The translations under genes and the position numbers were made by a program. Positions 51,588-58,930 of a DNA stretch of 64,000 bases are shown here, one piece after another (the first letter of the stretch is position 1; each line of letters begins with the position of its first letter). The notes under the pieces were generated by a model, which did no database searches, was not told the origin of the DNA, and was given only the letters and a program-made list of their open reading frames with translations. Source of the DNA: Steroidobacter agaridevorans (lineage in GTDB: Bacteria; Pseudomonadota; Gammaproteobacteria; Steroidobacterales; Steroidobacteraceae); NCBI RefSeq assembly GCF_009932555.1, contig NZ_BLJO01000010.1, forward strand, positions 123,972 through 187,971, read 5' to 3'.

Positions 51588-53063
51588 TCACATCGGAGTC
51601 GCGGGCTCGACGGCGCCGTATTTCTCCAGCACCTTGCCGACCTGCTTGGCATCGCCAACGGCGATGATCTGCAGCTGGCCGCGGTCGTAATATTTCTTCG
51701 CGACGCGCTGGATGTCGGCGGGCGTGATCGCTTCGACCCGCTGCGGGTAGGTGTCCCAGTAGTCCGCCGGCAGCTTGTAGATCTTCTGAGTCGCGAGATT
51801 TCCCATGAGCGACAGCGGCGAATCCAACGATAGCGCGAAACGGCCGATCAACGCGCGCCGCGCATTTGTCAGCTCCCGCTCTGTTACAGGCTCGTTCGCA
51901 ATGCGCTGCAGCTCGAAGTCGAGCTCGTGCATCGCGCCTTCGGTCACTGCGGTCCGCACGTCAGTGCTCGCGACCACAACGCCGGGGAAGGTCGTGCCCG
52001 TGAACGAACTGTAGACCCCATAGGTGTAGCCCTTGTCCTCCCTGAGGTTCATGAACAGTCGGGACGCGGGGCCGCCGCCGAGAATGTGATTCATGACCAG
52101 CATGGCGAAATAGTCGTCGCTATTGCGCTCGATGCCCAGCGAGCCGATCCACAGCGAGGTTTGCACCGAGCCCGGCCGATCGACCAGCAAGACGCGCGCC
52201 TTCTCGGGTCCCTTGGGCGGTGGCAGCGAGACCTTGCTCAAGTCCGCCTTGGCCCAGTCGCCGAAGTGATGTTCGAGTTTGGCGACCAGCTCTTTCAATG
52301 TGATGTCGCCATGGGCGATCAGGAACGCGTTGTTCGGGCGATAGCGCGCGGCATGGAACGCCGCGAGATCGGCGCTGGTCAGTCCTTTGATAACTGCTTC
52401 ACTCGGCACCACTAGCGCACCGGGATGCTCGCCATAGATGGCGCGCATGAATTGCTCCTGGGCTTGAAAGCCAGGATTCGCCCGCTGGATTTGTAACTGT
52501 GCGAGAAAGCGTGCGCGAAACTTGTCGAGCTCGCTCGCCGGGAACGTGGGATTGCGAATCACATCGGACGCGATCGCCAGCGTCTGCTCGACGTTGTCGC
52601 TCAGGCCGGTGACCGAAACGACGCTCTCTCCCGATGCCGGTCCGGCGGTCGACGACAGGGCCGCGCCGAGCGTTGCGAGTTGCTCGGCGATCTCACGACT
52701 CGAGCGTTGTTTAGTGCCTTCACGCAACTGGCTCGCTGTCACCATCGCGACACCGCGCTTGTCCGCGGGATCGGCCAGACCGCCACCGTTGAAGTACAGC
52801 TGCATCGAGAACGTCGGCAGCTTGTGATCTTCCAGCAGCGACACCCGCAGGCCGTTCTTCAGCACCGCTTCCTGCGGCTTCGGCAACTGCACTCGCAGCG
52901 TCTGTGGATTGACGGGTACTTTGCCCTTCAACTCGACACCTTTGGTCGATGCTCCGGCAGGTGCCGCAGGGCCCGGCGACGTGGGCGCCTGCGCGGATGC
53001 TTGCATGATCAGCAGCGATGACAGCAGGGCAAGCACAGCGGTCTTGTGTGTGACTTTGTTCAT
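51588..53063 (-). CDS. M16-family peptidase, non-catalytic subunit type
   Basis: The product is 491 residues from ATG 53061-53063, with a signal peptide (ending near ASAQA). It has the two-lobed M16 fold (NGLRVSLLEDHKLPT; the C-terminal GGGPASRLFMNLREDKGYTYG). The zinc motif HxxEH, expected near residue 100, is missing: the segment reads GVAMVTASQLREGT. This is the arrangement of beta-type subunits that pair with an active partner. The neighbouring upstream gene encodes that partner, 12 bases away. Periplasmic location. Confidence 0.87.
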   Translation of the reverse strand: MNKVTHKTAVLALLSSLLIMQASAQAPTSPGPAAPAGASTKGVELKGKVPVNPQTLRVQLPKPQEAVLKNGLRVSLLEDHKLPTFSMQLYFNGGGLADPADKRGVAMVTASQLREGTKQRSSREIAEQLATLGAALSSTAGPASGESVVSVTGLSDNVEQTLAIASDVIRNPTFPASELDKFRARFLAQLQIQRANPGFQAQEQFMRAIYGEHPGALVVPSEAVIKGLTSADLAAFHAARYRPNNAFLIAHGDITLKELVAKLEHHFGDWAKADLSKVSLPPPKGPEKARVLLVDRPGSVQTSLWIGSLGIERNSDDYFAMLVMNHILGGGPASRLFMNLREDKGYTYGVYSSFTGTTFPGVVVASTDVRTAVTEGAMHELDFELQRIANEPVTERELTNARRALIGRFALSLDSPLSLMGNLATQKIYKLPADYWDTYPQRVEAITPADIQRVAKKYYDRGQLQIIAVGDAKQVGKVLEKYGAVEPATPM

Positions 53064-53074
53064 GGCGTGCTCGC

Positions 53075-54448
53075 TTACGGTCCCGGAGCGGCGGCTGGCG
53101 CGGCCGGCGCGGCCGGCGCTGGCAGCGTCGTCAGCACGGTGCGGCCGGTGGGAATCAAATATTTCCTGGCGACGCGCTGCACGTCGCCGCGCGTGACCGC
53201 ATCGATCTTCTGCAGACGCGTGTTGATCAGGTTCGGATCCTTGAACAGGATGGTGTAGCTGCCAAGAATGTTGGCGCGATTCTGCGCGCTTCGAATGCTC
53301 TGCAAATAACCGAGCCGCGTCGCATTGCGCGCCTTCTGCAGCTCCCAATCGGCAATGGGCTCTTCGGTGATGCGCGCGATCTCTTCGTAAATCGCGGCTT
53401 CGACGACTTCCGGCTTTTGATCCGGCCGCACGGTCGCGGTGATATAGAAACCACCGGTGCCGATGCGCTCTTCGACGTAACCGCCGATGCCGGACACCAG
53501 CTCCTTTTCCTTGCTGATGCTTTGATACAGCCGCGAGCTGTCGCCGCCCTGGAGCACCGACGACAGCACCTGCAACGCGGCCTGATCCGCATCGTTGCCG
53601 ACGCCGATCTTGTAGCCGATGAGAACCTGCGGCGCGCGTGCCAGCGGATCGGTCAGCGTCTCGCGGCGCTCGGCGGTTTGTCTCGGTTCGATCAGATCGA
53701 CCGGCGGCGGCGCCGGCTGACGAGGAATGTCCTCGAAATATTTCTTGATCGTGGCCAGCGCCTCATCGCGCTTGAAGTCGCCCACCACGGTCAGCACTGC
53801 ATTGTTGGGCGCGTAATAGATGCGGAAGAACTCCGCCACGTCCTGCACGCTGGCCGCGTTCAGATCTTCCATCGAGCCGATGGTGGAATGCTTGTAGCCG
53901 AACTTGTCGTAGAACACTTCGTCGAAGCGCTCGTAGGAGCGGCCGTAAGGCTGGTTGTCGACCCGCAGGCGGCGCTCTTCCTGGACCGCCTGGCGCTGGT
54001 TGTCGAGCTTGGCCTGCGTGATGTCCAGCGAACGCATCCGGTCGGCTTCCATGTACAGCGCCATCTCCAGCTGATTCGCCGGCAAGGCTTCGTAGTACAC
54101 CGTGAGGTCGGAGCTGGTCGTGCCGTTCATGGCGCCGCCATTGGTGAACACTTGATAGAAGTGCTCGCCGTCGCCGACGTTCTTCGAGCCCTTGAACATC
54201 ATGTGCTCGAACAGGTGCGCGAAGCCCGTCAAGCCAGGGCGCTCGTTGCGAGAGCCGACGTCGTAGGAGACGTTCACGGCGATCACGGGAGTGGTGTGAT
54301 CTTCGACCAGTTGCACTCGCAACCCGTTCTTCAACGTGTGCTCGGAAAAATCTACACGTACCGCCGCGGGTGTCGCAGCAGTTGCTCCGACGATGGGGAG
54401 CGCGGCAAAGGCCAGAGACAGGCACAGGCCGTATCGACGGGCCATCAT
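53075..54448 (-). CDS. M16-family zinc peptidase, catalytic subunit type
   Basis: The product is 457 residues from ATG 54446-54448 (GGAG eight bases upstream), with a signal peptide (ending TAATPA). The inverted zinc motif HLFEH is present in TGFAHLFEHMMFKGS, with the downstream Glu in the QEERRLRVDNQPYG region. It is a pitrilysin/insulinase-type endopeptidase that degrades peptides in the periplasm. Together with the following gene it forms the active/inactive pair typical of bacterial M16B enzymes. Confidence 0.9.
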   Translation of the reverse strand: MMARRYGLCLSLAFAALPIVGATAATPAAVRVDFSEHTLKNGLRVQLVEDHTTPVIAVNVSYDVGSRNERPGLTGFAHLFEHMMFKGSKNVGDGEHFYQVFTNGGAMNGTTSSDLTVYYEALPANQLEMALYMEADRMRSLDITQAKLDNQRQAVQEERRLRVDNQPYGRSYERFDEVFYDKFGYKHSTIGSMEDLNAASVQDVAEFFRIYYAPNNAVLTVVGDFKRDEALATIKKYFEDIPRQPAPPPVDLIEPRQTAERRETLTDPLARAPQVLIGYKIGVGNDADQAALQVLSSVLQGGDSSRLYQSISKEKELVSGIGGYVEERIGTGGFYITATVRPDQKPEVVEAAIYEEIARITEEPIADWELQKARNATRLGYLQSIRSAQNRANILGSYTILFKDPNLINTRLQKIDAVTRGDVQRVARKYLIPTGRTVLTTLPAPAAPAAPAAAPGP

Positions 54449-54559
54449 GGTGACCACTCCGTTATCGCGGCGCCGGCCGCGCTGGATTGCAGATCCGGCC
54501 GAGAATACAGCATTGACCCGACCCACCGGACATCCTGACAGTCACGTCAGGTTCGAGCC

Positions 54560-54593
54560 GGGCAAAGAAAAAGGCCCGCGCGAGGCGGGCCTT
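54560..54593 (-). terminator. Rho-independent terminator of the Ig-repeat lipoprotein gene
   Basis: On the minus strand a 9-bp stem AAGGCCCGC/GCGGGCCTT with a 5-base loop is followed by TTTTTCTTT. It lies about 30 bases after the stop codon at 54624 and separates this gene from the M16 pair. Confidence 0.88.
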
Positions 54594-54623
54594 AGAAGGA
54601 TATCGCGCGTTGAGTCGCGTCGC

Positions 54624-56438
54624 TTACGGGATGTTCTTCGACCCCGCAGCCGACAGATCGCTTTCGACGCCGCTCGAGTTGTACGCCTTCACACGGAAAT
54701 ACCACAGGCCCGAAGACAACCCGGTGACCGTGTAAGCCGACGTGCCCGCATTGGCGACCTGCACCGTCTGATCGAGGCTCGAAGCGGTGCGCCCATAAAC
54801 AATGCGATAGCCGGCCAGGTCGGTCAGCGAAGTGCCGTCGGTGTTCTGGGTCGGCGGCGTCCAGGACAGCGTCGCGCTGCCGTTCGACGCTTGCACGACC
54901 GTGATCGCGAACGTCGTCAACGAGGCGCTCAGCGTGCCATCGCTCACCGAGATCGCGATATTCGAGTACGTGCCCGCGTTCGCGCTGCTCGGCGTACCGG
55001 ACAACTGTCCCGTCGACCCGTCGAACGTTGCCCAGCTCGGACGATTCGAGATGCTGTACGTCAGCGTGTTGCCATCGGGGTCGCTGGCCGTCGGCCGGAA
55101 GCTATACGCACTGCCGGCGGACACGGTCGTCGCCGGCGTGCCGCTGATCGTCGGAGCGCGATTGCCCGTGCCGACCGTGATCGAGAATGCCGGCAACGAC
55201 GCGCTCAAACTGGAATCGCGCACCGTGATGCGAATGCCCGAGTAGGCGCCAGCCACGGTGGGCGTGCCGGTCAATGCGCCGGTGGAGGTATTGAACGCCG
55301 CCCAGCTCGGACGATTCTCGATGGCGAATGCCAGCGTGTTGCCATCCGGATCGTTGGCGTCCGGCCTGAACGAATAGGCCGCGCCGACGGTTGCGGTGGT
55401 CGCCGGTGTGCCGGAGATCGTCGGCGCGCGATTTGTGGGCGCCGGCGCCGCGCCGACCTCGATCGAGAACGCAGGCAGCGCCGCCGTCATGCGCCCATCG
55501 CTCACGCTGATGCTCACGTTCGAGTACGGGCCGATGTCGGCCGCCGTCGGAGTGCCGCTCAGTACACCGGTCTGCGCGTTGAGCGTTGCCCAGCGCGGCA
55601 GGTTCTTGATGCTGTAGATCAGGATGTCGCCGTCCGGGTCGCTGGCCTCCGGAGTGAACAGGTACTGCGCGCCCACTTGCGCGGTCGTGGCCGGCGTGCC
55701 GCTGATCACCGGCGACTCGTTGTCGATGCCGCGCACCTGGATCGAGAACGCCGGCAGCGTCACCGTGTTCGTGCCATCGCTCACGCTGATGCGAATGTTC
55801 GAAAACGTCGCTTCGTTGGCTGCCGTCGGCGTGCCGCGCAGCTGGCCGCTCGCGGTGCTGAAATTAGCCCACGACGGGCGATTGGAAATCGAGAAACGCA
55901 GGCGATCGCCGTCCGGATCGGAGTACGTCGGACGGAACAGATATTCCTGGCCCACGATCACCGATGTCGGCGGCGTGCCGGAAATGGTCGGCGGCGCGTT
56001 CGGCGGCGGCGGACGATCGTTCACCTTGATCTTGAACGGGCCGATGGAGCGCGTGTCGCGGCCGTCGGTGACGCTGATCGTGATGTCTTCGCTTTCGCCG
56101 ATGTTGGTGTCCGTCGGCGTGCCGGTGAGCGTGCCGGTCTCGGTATCGAACGTCGCCCACGACGGCTTGTTGGTGATGAAGTACTCGAGGTAGTCGTCAT
56201 CGGCGTCGAGCGCTTCGGGCTCGAAGGAATACACCTCACCCACGGTCACCGAAGGCGCGGGAATGCCATCCACTTCGGGTGGCTGGTTCGCGGGCTCCGG
56301 CAGTGTCGGATTGTCAGCGCCGCTGCTGGCTGGCGGCTGCTCGCCCGATCCGCTGTCGAAGCATCCGCCCAGTGACGCGGCGATCACCGCCAGGAGCGCC
56401 CGCTGCAGGAAGGTCTTCCCGAAGATAGTTGGAATCAT
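54624..56438 (-). CDS. Lipoprotein with five putative-Ig repeats and a fibronectin-III-like end
   Basis: The product is 604 residues from ATG 56436-56438 (AAGG nine bases upstream). The lipobox is SLGGC. Five repeats of about 95 residues follow, each with the pattern APTISGTPATT, AYSFRPTASDPDGN, NRPSWATF and GxLxGTP, the He_PIG putative-Ig/cadherin-like module. The last 90 residues (SATLSWTPPTQNTDG to YFRVKAYNSSGVES) resemble fibronectin type III. Such chains are usually surface adhesins or matrix proteins. Two c-di-GMP riboswitches precede it. A paralogue with three repeats lies upstream. Confidence 0.88.
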   Translation of the reverse strand: MIPTIFGKTFLQRALLAVIAASLGGCFDSGSGEQPPASSGADNPTLPEPANQPPEVDGIPAPSVTVGEVYSFEPEALDADDDYLEYFITNKPSWATFDTETGTLTGTPTDTNIGESEDITISVTDGRDTRSIGPFKIKVNDRPPPPNAPPTISGTPPTSVIVGQEYLFRPTYSDPDGDRLRFSISNRPSWANFSTASGQLRGTPTAANEATFSNIRISVSDGTNTVTLPAFSIQVRGIDNESPVISGTPATTAQVGAQYLFTPEASDPDGDILIYSIKNLPRWATLNAQTGVLSGTPTAADIGPYSNVSISVSDGRMTAALPAFSIEVGAAPAPTNRAPTISGTPATTATVGAAYSFRPDANDPDGNTLAFAIENRPSWAAFNTSTGALTGTPTVAGAYSGIRITVRDSSLSASLPAFSITVGTGNRAPTISGTPATTVSAGSAYSFRPTASDPDGNTLTYSISNRPSWATFDGSTGQLSGTPSSANAGTYSNIAISVSDGTLSASLTTFAITVVQASNGSATLSWTPPTQNTDGTSLTDLAGYRIVYGRTASSLDQTVQVANAGTSAYTVTGLSSGLWYFRVKAYNSSGVESDLSAAGSKNIP

Positions 56439-56658
56439 TGCTCGTACCTTGGCTTCGCGCGCGATGACGACGGTCCGAGGACCGGCGCTGAATCGCGCTG
56501 CTGTGTTCCGGAAAAGAGGCAGTCGTCGCGACGCAAACGCGACGCTCGAAGCGCAGGGAAAGATTGGCGCACACACGCTCGTGCGCGATCGGCAGCTCGC
56601 TGGTCACACCATCGCGCGTGCACGCGCTCGCAAGGGGCCTTGCGAACGTTTCTACGGC

Positions 56659-56766
56659 GATCGTGGCAACCCCGCTGTCATAGGAGCGCCGCGCATCGCG
56701 CGCCGCGTTCCCGTAGACCGGAGGCTTTGCGTCCCCGCCTTTCGACGGGTTTGCCGATATCACTTT
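56659..56766 (-). promoter_or_regulatory. Cyclic-di-GMP-I (GEMM) riboswitch, downstream copy of a tandem
   Basis: On the minus strand the conserved c-di-GMP-I core is intact: GGCAAACC, a GAAA-type tetraloop hairpin, GGGGACGCAAAGCCTCCGG, a variable P3 hairpin (about 56687-56703) and the tetraloop-receptor/closing strand AGCGGGGTTGCC. Its 3' end is about 220 bases before the lipoprotein start. Hairpins after it (CGCAAGG/CCTTGCG at about 56633-56648) may belong to the expression platform, but no U-tract follows, so how it acts is unclear. Confidence 0.9.
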
Positions 56767-56881
56767 CTGCTGCTCCCAGACTCTAGTTCTCTGTGGTCAT
56801 GAAGACCCCAGGGCCGCGTGGCGCGATCGAACAGCAGCAAAGGAAGGAAGGATGACGGCTAGCTCGGTGACGCAAGAAGAG

Positions 56882-56968
56882 CTGGCCGGCAACCCCGCTA
56901 TCCCCAGCATGCGCTGTAGGACCGGAGGCTTTGCGTCGCCGTCTTACGACGGTTATGCCCTGGTGAAG
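56882..56968 (-). promoter_or_regulatory. Cyclic-di-GMP-I (GEMM) riboswitch, upstream copy of a tandem
   Basis: A second aptamer reads GGGCATAACCG, a hairpin, GACGCAAAGCCTCCGGTCC, a short P3 (CAGCGCATGCTG) and ATAGCGGGGTTGCC. About 115 bases separate it from the downstream copy on the same transcript. The GGCATAACC differs from the usual GGCAAACC by one base. The stretch upstream (56969-57232) holds no gene and should contain the promoter; it includes AT-rich DNA near 57040-57110 but no certain -35/-10. Confidence 0.88.
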
Positions 56969-57232
56969 CGTTGTTCGTTCGTTTCGTCGCTCTCACCCAC
57001 TCTCGCCGCCGTGCAGGCCGCGTCCAGTAGAGTCGGTGCGATTCGACAAATATCGATTGAACAAAACTTCGCGGTCGAGGCGAAGTAAATCGTAGGAATA
57101 TCCTTTTTGCAATTGTCGGTGGCGACCGACATCGCAGCGGTGAAATGTCACTGCGAATTCACATAACGACGTCAAAATCCAGGCGCGCGCGCCCGCAGCG
57201 CGCCTTGTGTTTTCGGCAAATATTCGACGGCG

Positions 57233-57271
57233 CGAAAAAAACAAACGGCGGCCGGATCGCTCCGGCCGCCG
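57233..57271 (-). terminator. Rho-independent terminator of the three-repeat Ig gene
   Basis: An 11-bp perfect stem (57246-57256 with 57261-57271, loop of 4) is followed on the minus strand by GTTTGTTTTTTT. It begins 26 bases after the stop codon. Confidence 0.9.
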
Positions 57272-57297
57272 CTGCTGTATCGACGTTCTACCGTTGC

Positions 57298-58467
57298 TTA
57301 CTGCACGACTTTCGACGAGACGTTCGAGCCCGCGCTCTCCGTGCCGTTGCTGGTGTAAGCACGCACCGAGAAGTAGTAGGTGCCCGGCGAGAGATTGCTG
57401 ATCGTGTAGTTGGTGACACTCGGGTTCGCCACCTGCACGGTCTGCGTCAGCGCGCTCGACGAAGTGCCGTAGGCGATGCGATAGCCGGCGAGATTGGTCA
57501 GCGTGCTGCCGTCGGTGTTGGTCGTCGGCGCGGTCCAGCTCAGCGTCGCGCCGCCGTTGGACACATCGACCACGGCGATCGAGAACGCCGGCAGCGAGGC
57601 CGTCGCACGACCGTCACTCACACTGATGACGATGTTGCTGTACGTGCCGACCTGCGAGGCGCTCGGCGTGCCGGACAGCTGGCCGGTGCTGGTGCTGAAG
57701 GTGGCCCAGCTCGGACGATTCGCGATCGAGTAGGTCAGCGTGTTGCCATCGGCATCGCTCGCGGTCGGACGGAAGCTGTAGGCGCTGCCCGCGTTGACCG
57801 ATTTCACCGGCGTGCCGCTGATGACCGGCGCGCGGTTCGCGGTGTTGGTGACGTTGATCGAGAAGGCCGGCAGCGAAGTGGTCGTGGTGCCGTCGCTCAC
57901 GCGGATCACGATATTGCTGAACGTGCCGGTCGCGGTCGGCGTGCCGCTCAGGCGGCCCGTCGTCGTGCTGAACGTGGCCCAGCTCGGACGGTTCGTGATG
58001 CTGAAGCCGAGCGTGTTGCCATCGGCATCGGCGGCGGAAGGCTGGAAGCTATAAGCAGTGCCGACCGTCGCGGTCGTCGCCGGCGTGCCGCTGATCGTCG
58101 GCGCGCGGTTCGCGACCGTGCCGGTGCTGTTCACGGTGATGCTGAAAGCCGGCAGCGACACGGTGTTCACGCCGTCACTGACACGCAGGATGATGTTGTT
58201 ATAGACGGCCGGGGACTTCGGATAGCCCATGAGCTTGCCGCTATTGGCCGAGACCGCCATCCAGCCCGGCTTGTTCACGACACTGAACTTCAGCGGCTTG
58301 CCTTCCGGATCTTTCGCGGTCGGCTGGAAGTAGTACGAGGTCTTGACCTTGATGACCGTCGGCGGCGTGCCGCTGATGGTCGGCGGCAGATTGGCGGCCT
58401 GGGCGGATACGACGCCCGCAAACGAAGCGAACGCCGCGATCGCGGCGAGAGTAGACGAAAAGCGCAT
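57298..58467 (-). CDS. Secreted protein with three putative-Ig repeats and a fibronectin-III-like end
   Basis: The product is 389 residues from ATG 58465-58467 (GGAG seven bases upstream). A cleavable signal peptide (ending SAQAA near residue 25) replaces the lipobox of its paralogue. Three He_PIG-type repeats (NRAPTISGTPATT, AYSFRPTASDADGN, RPSWATFS) are followed by the same fibronectin-III-like end (GGATLSWTAPTTNTDGS to YFSVRAYTSNGTES). The repeats are very similar to those of the lipoprotein 860 bases away, so one gene arose from the other by duplication with loss or gain of repeats. A c-di-GMP riboswitch precedes it. Probably an extracellular matrix or adhesion component. Confidence 0.86.
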   Translation of the reverse strand: MRFSSTLAAIAAFASFAGVVSAQAANLPPTISGTPPTVIKVKTSYYFQPTAKDPEGKPLKFSVVNKPGWMAVSANSGKLMGYPKSPAVYNNIILRVSDGVNTVSLPAFSITVNSTGTVANRAPTISGTPATTATVGTAYSFQPSAADADGNTLGFSITNRPSWATFSTTTGRLSGTPTATGTFSNIVIRVSDGTTTTSLPAFSINVTNTANRAPVISGTPVKSVNAGSAYSFRPTASDADGNTLTYSIANRPSWATFSTSTGQLSGTPSASQVGTYSNIVISVSDGRATASLPAFSIAVVDVSNGGATLSWTAPTTNTDGSTLTNLAGYRIAYGTSSSALTQTVQVANPSVTNYTISNLSPGTYYFSVRAYTSNGTESAGSNVSSKVVQ

Positions 58468-58649
58468 GTAGCACTCCAGCAAAGCACTTGTGTTCCGATG
58501 CCAGCTCGCGCTTCGCGCACACGCATTGCTGAGCGTGGCGGTGCGAGCACCTTTGTCTGGCAAGGGAAGCTGGCTTTGCTGGGCCGGCGCTCGAGGAGCG
58601 CGGGCGGCAGGCCGAAGGACTTCACGATACAACCTGATGAAGGTCGGGT

Positions 58650-58750
58650 TGTAACGGCAACCCCGCTATCTTTGGAGCGGCTGCTGGAACAGCGGCGCCA
58701 GAGGACCGGAGGCTTTGCGTCACCGTCTTTCGAACGGCTTTGCCCTTACA
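58650..58750 (-). promoter_or_regulatory. Cyclic-di-GMP-I (GEMM) riboswitch before the three-repeat Ig gene
   Basis: The P1 helix is well formed: TGTAA with TTACA plus GGCA with TGCC around one G-G mismatch. The core GGGCAAAGCCG, a GAAA-type loop hairpin, GACGCAAAGCCTCCGGTCC, a long P3 and ATAGCGGGGTTGCC follow. Immediately after, TACAACC (end of P1 and next bases) can instead pair with GGTTGTA (58626-58635 region), giving a hairpin exclusive with P1, a likely switch. No T-run follows it. The aptamer ends about 180 bases before the gene start. Confidence 0.92.
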
Positions 58751-58880
58751 GACGACAACATTCTGTCGGAAGCAATGAATGTGACCTATCGGACGAGCCC
58801 CCATCCGCGTTCAGGAAATCCTGTAAGCGCGAGCAGGGAACCTTTGACGACGCTTAATGGCGACGCTTAGCGGGCCCGCA

Positions 58881-58906
58881 TGGTGCGCCTTAGGACCAGC
58901 GCACCA
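58881..58906. repeat. Inverted repeat downstream of the HD-GYP gene
   Basis: TGGTGCGC (58881-58888) pairs with GCGCACCA (58899-58906) around a 10-base loop. It lies 25 bases after the HD-GYP stop codon on the minus strand. No T-run follows in that direction, so at most it is a weak terminator or an RNA-end structure. Confidence 0.5.
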
Positions 58907-58930
58907 AAGCGTGTTTTTCTCGGGAAATGT

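Noticed and set aside
54336-56375. 679-codon plus-strand frame across the Ig-repeat lipoprotein gene
   Set aside because: Arg-rich repeats simply reflect the repeated coding sequence on the other strand; no start signal or family match.
56852-57088. 78-codon plus-strand frame
   Set aside because: It lies over a riboswitch aptamer read on the other strand and has no supporting signal.
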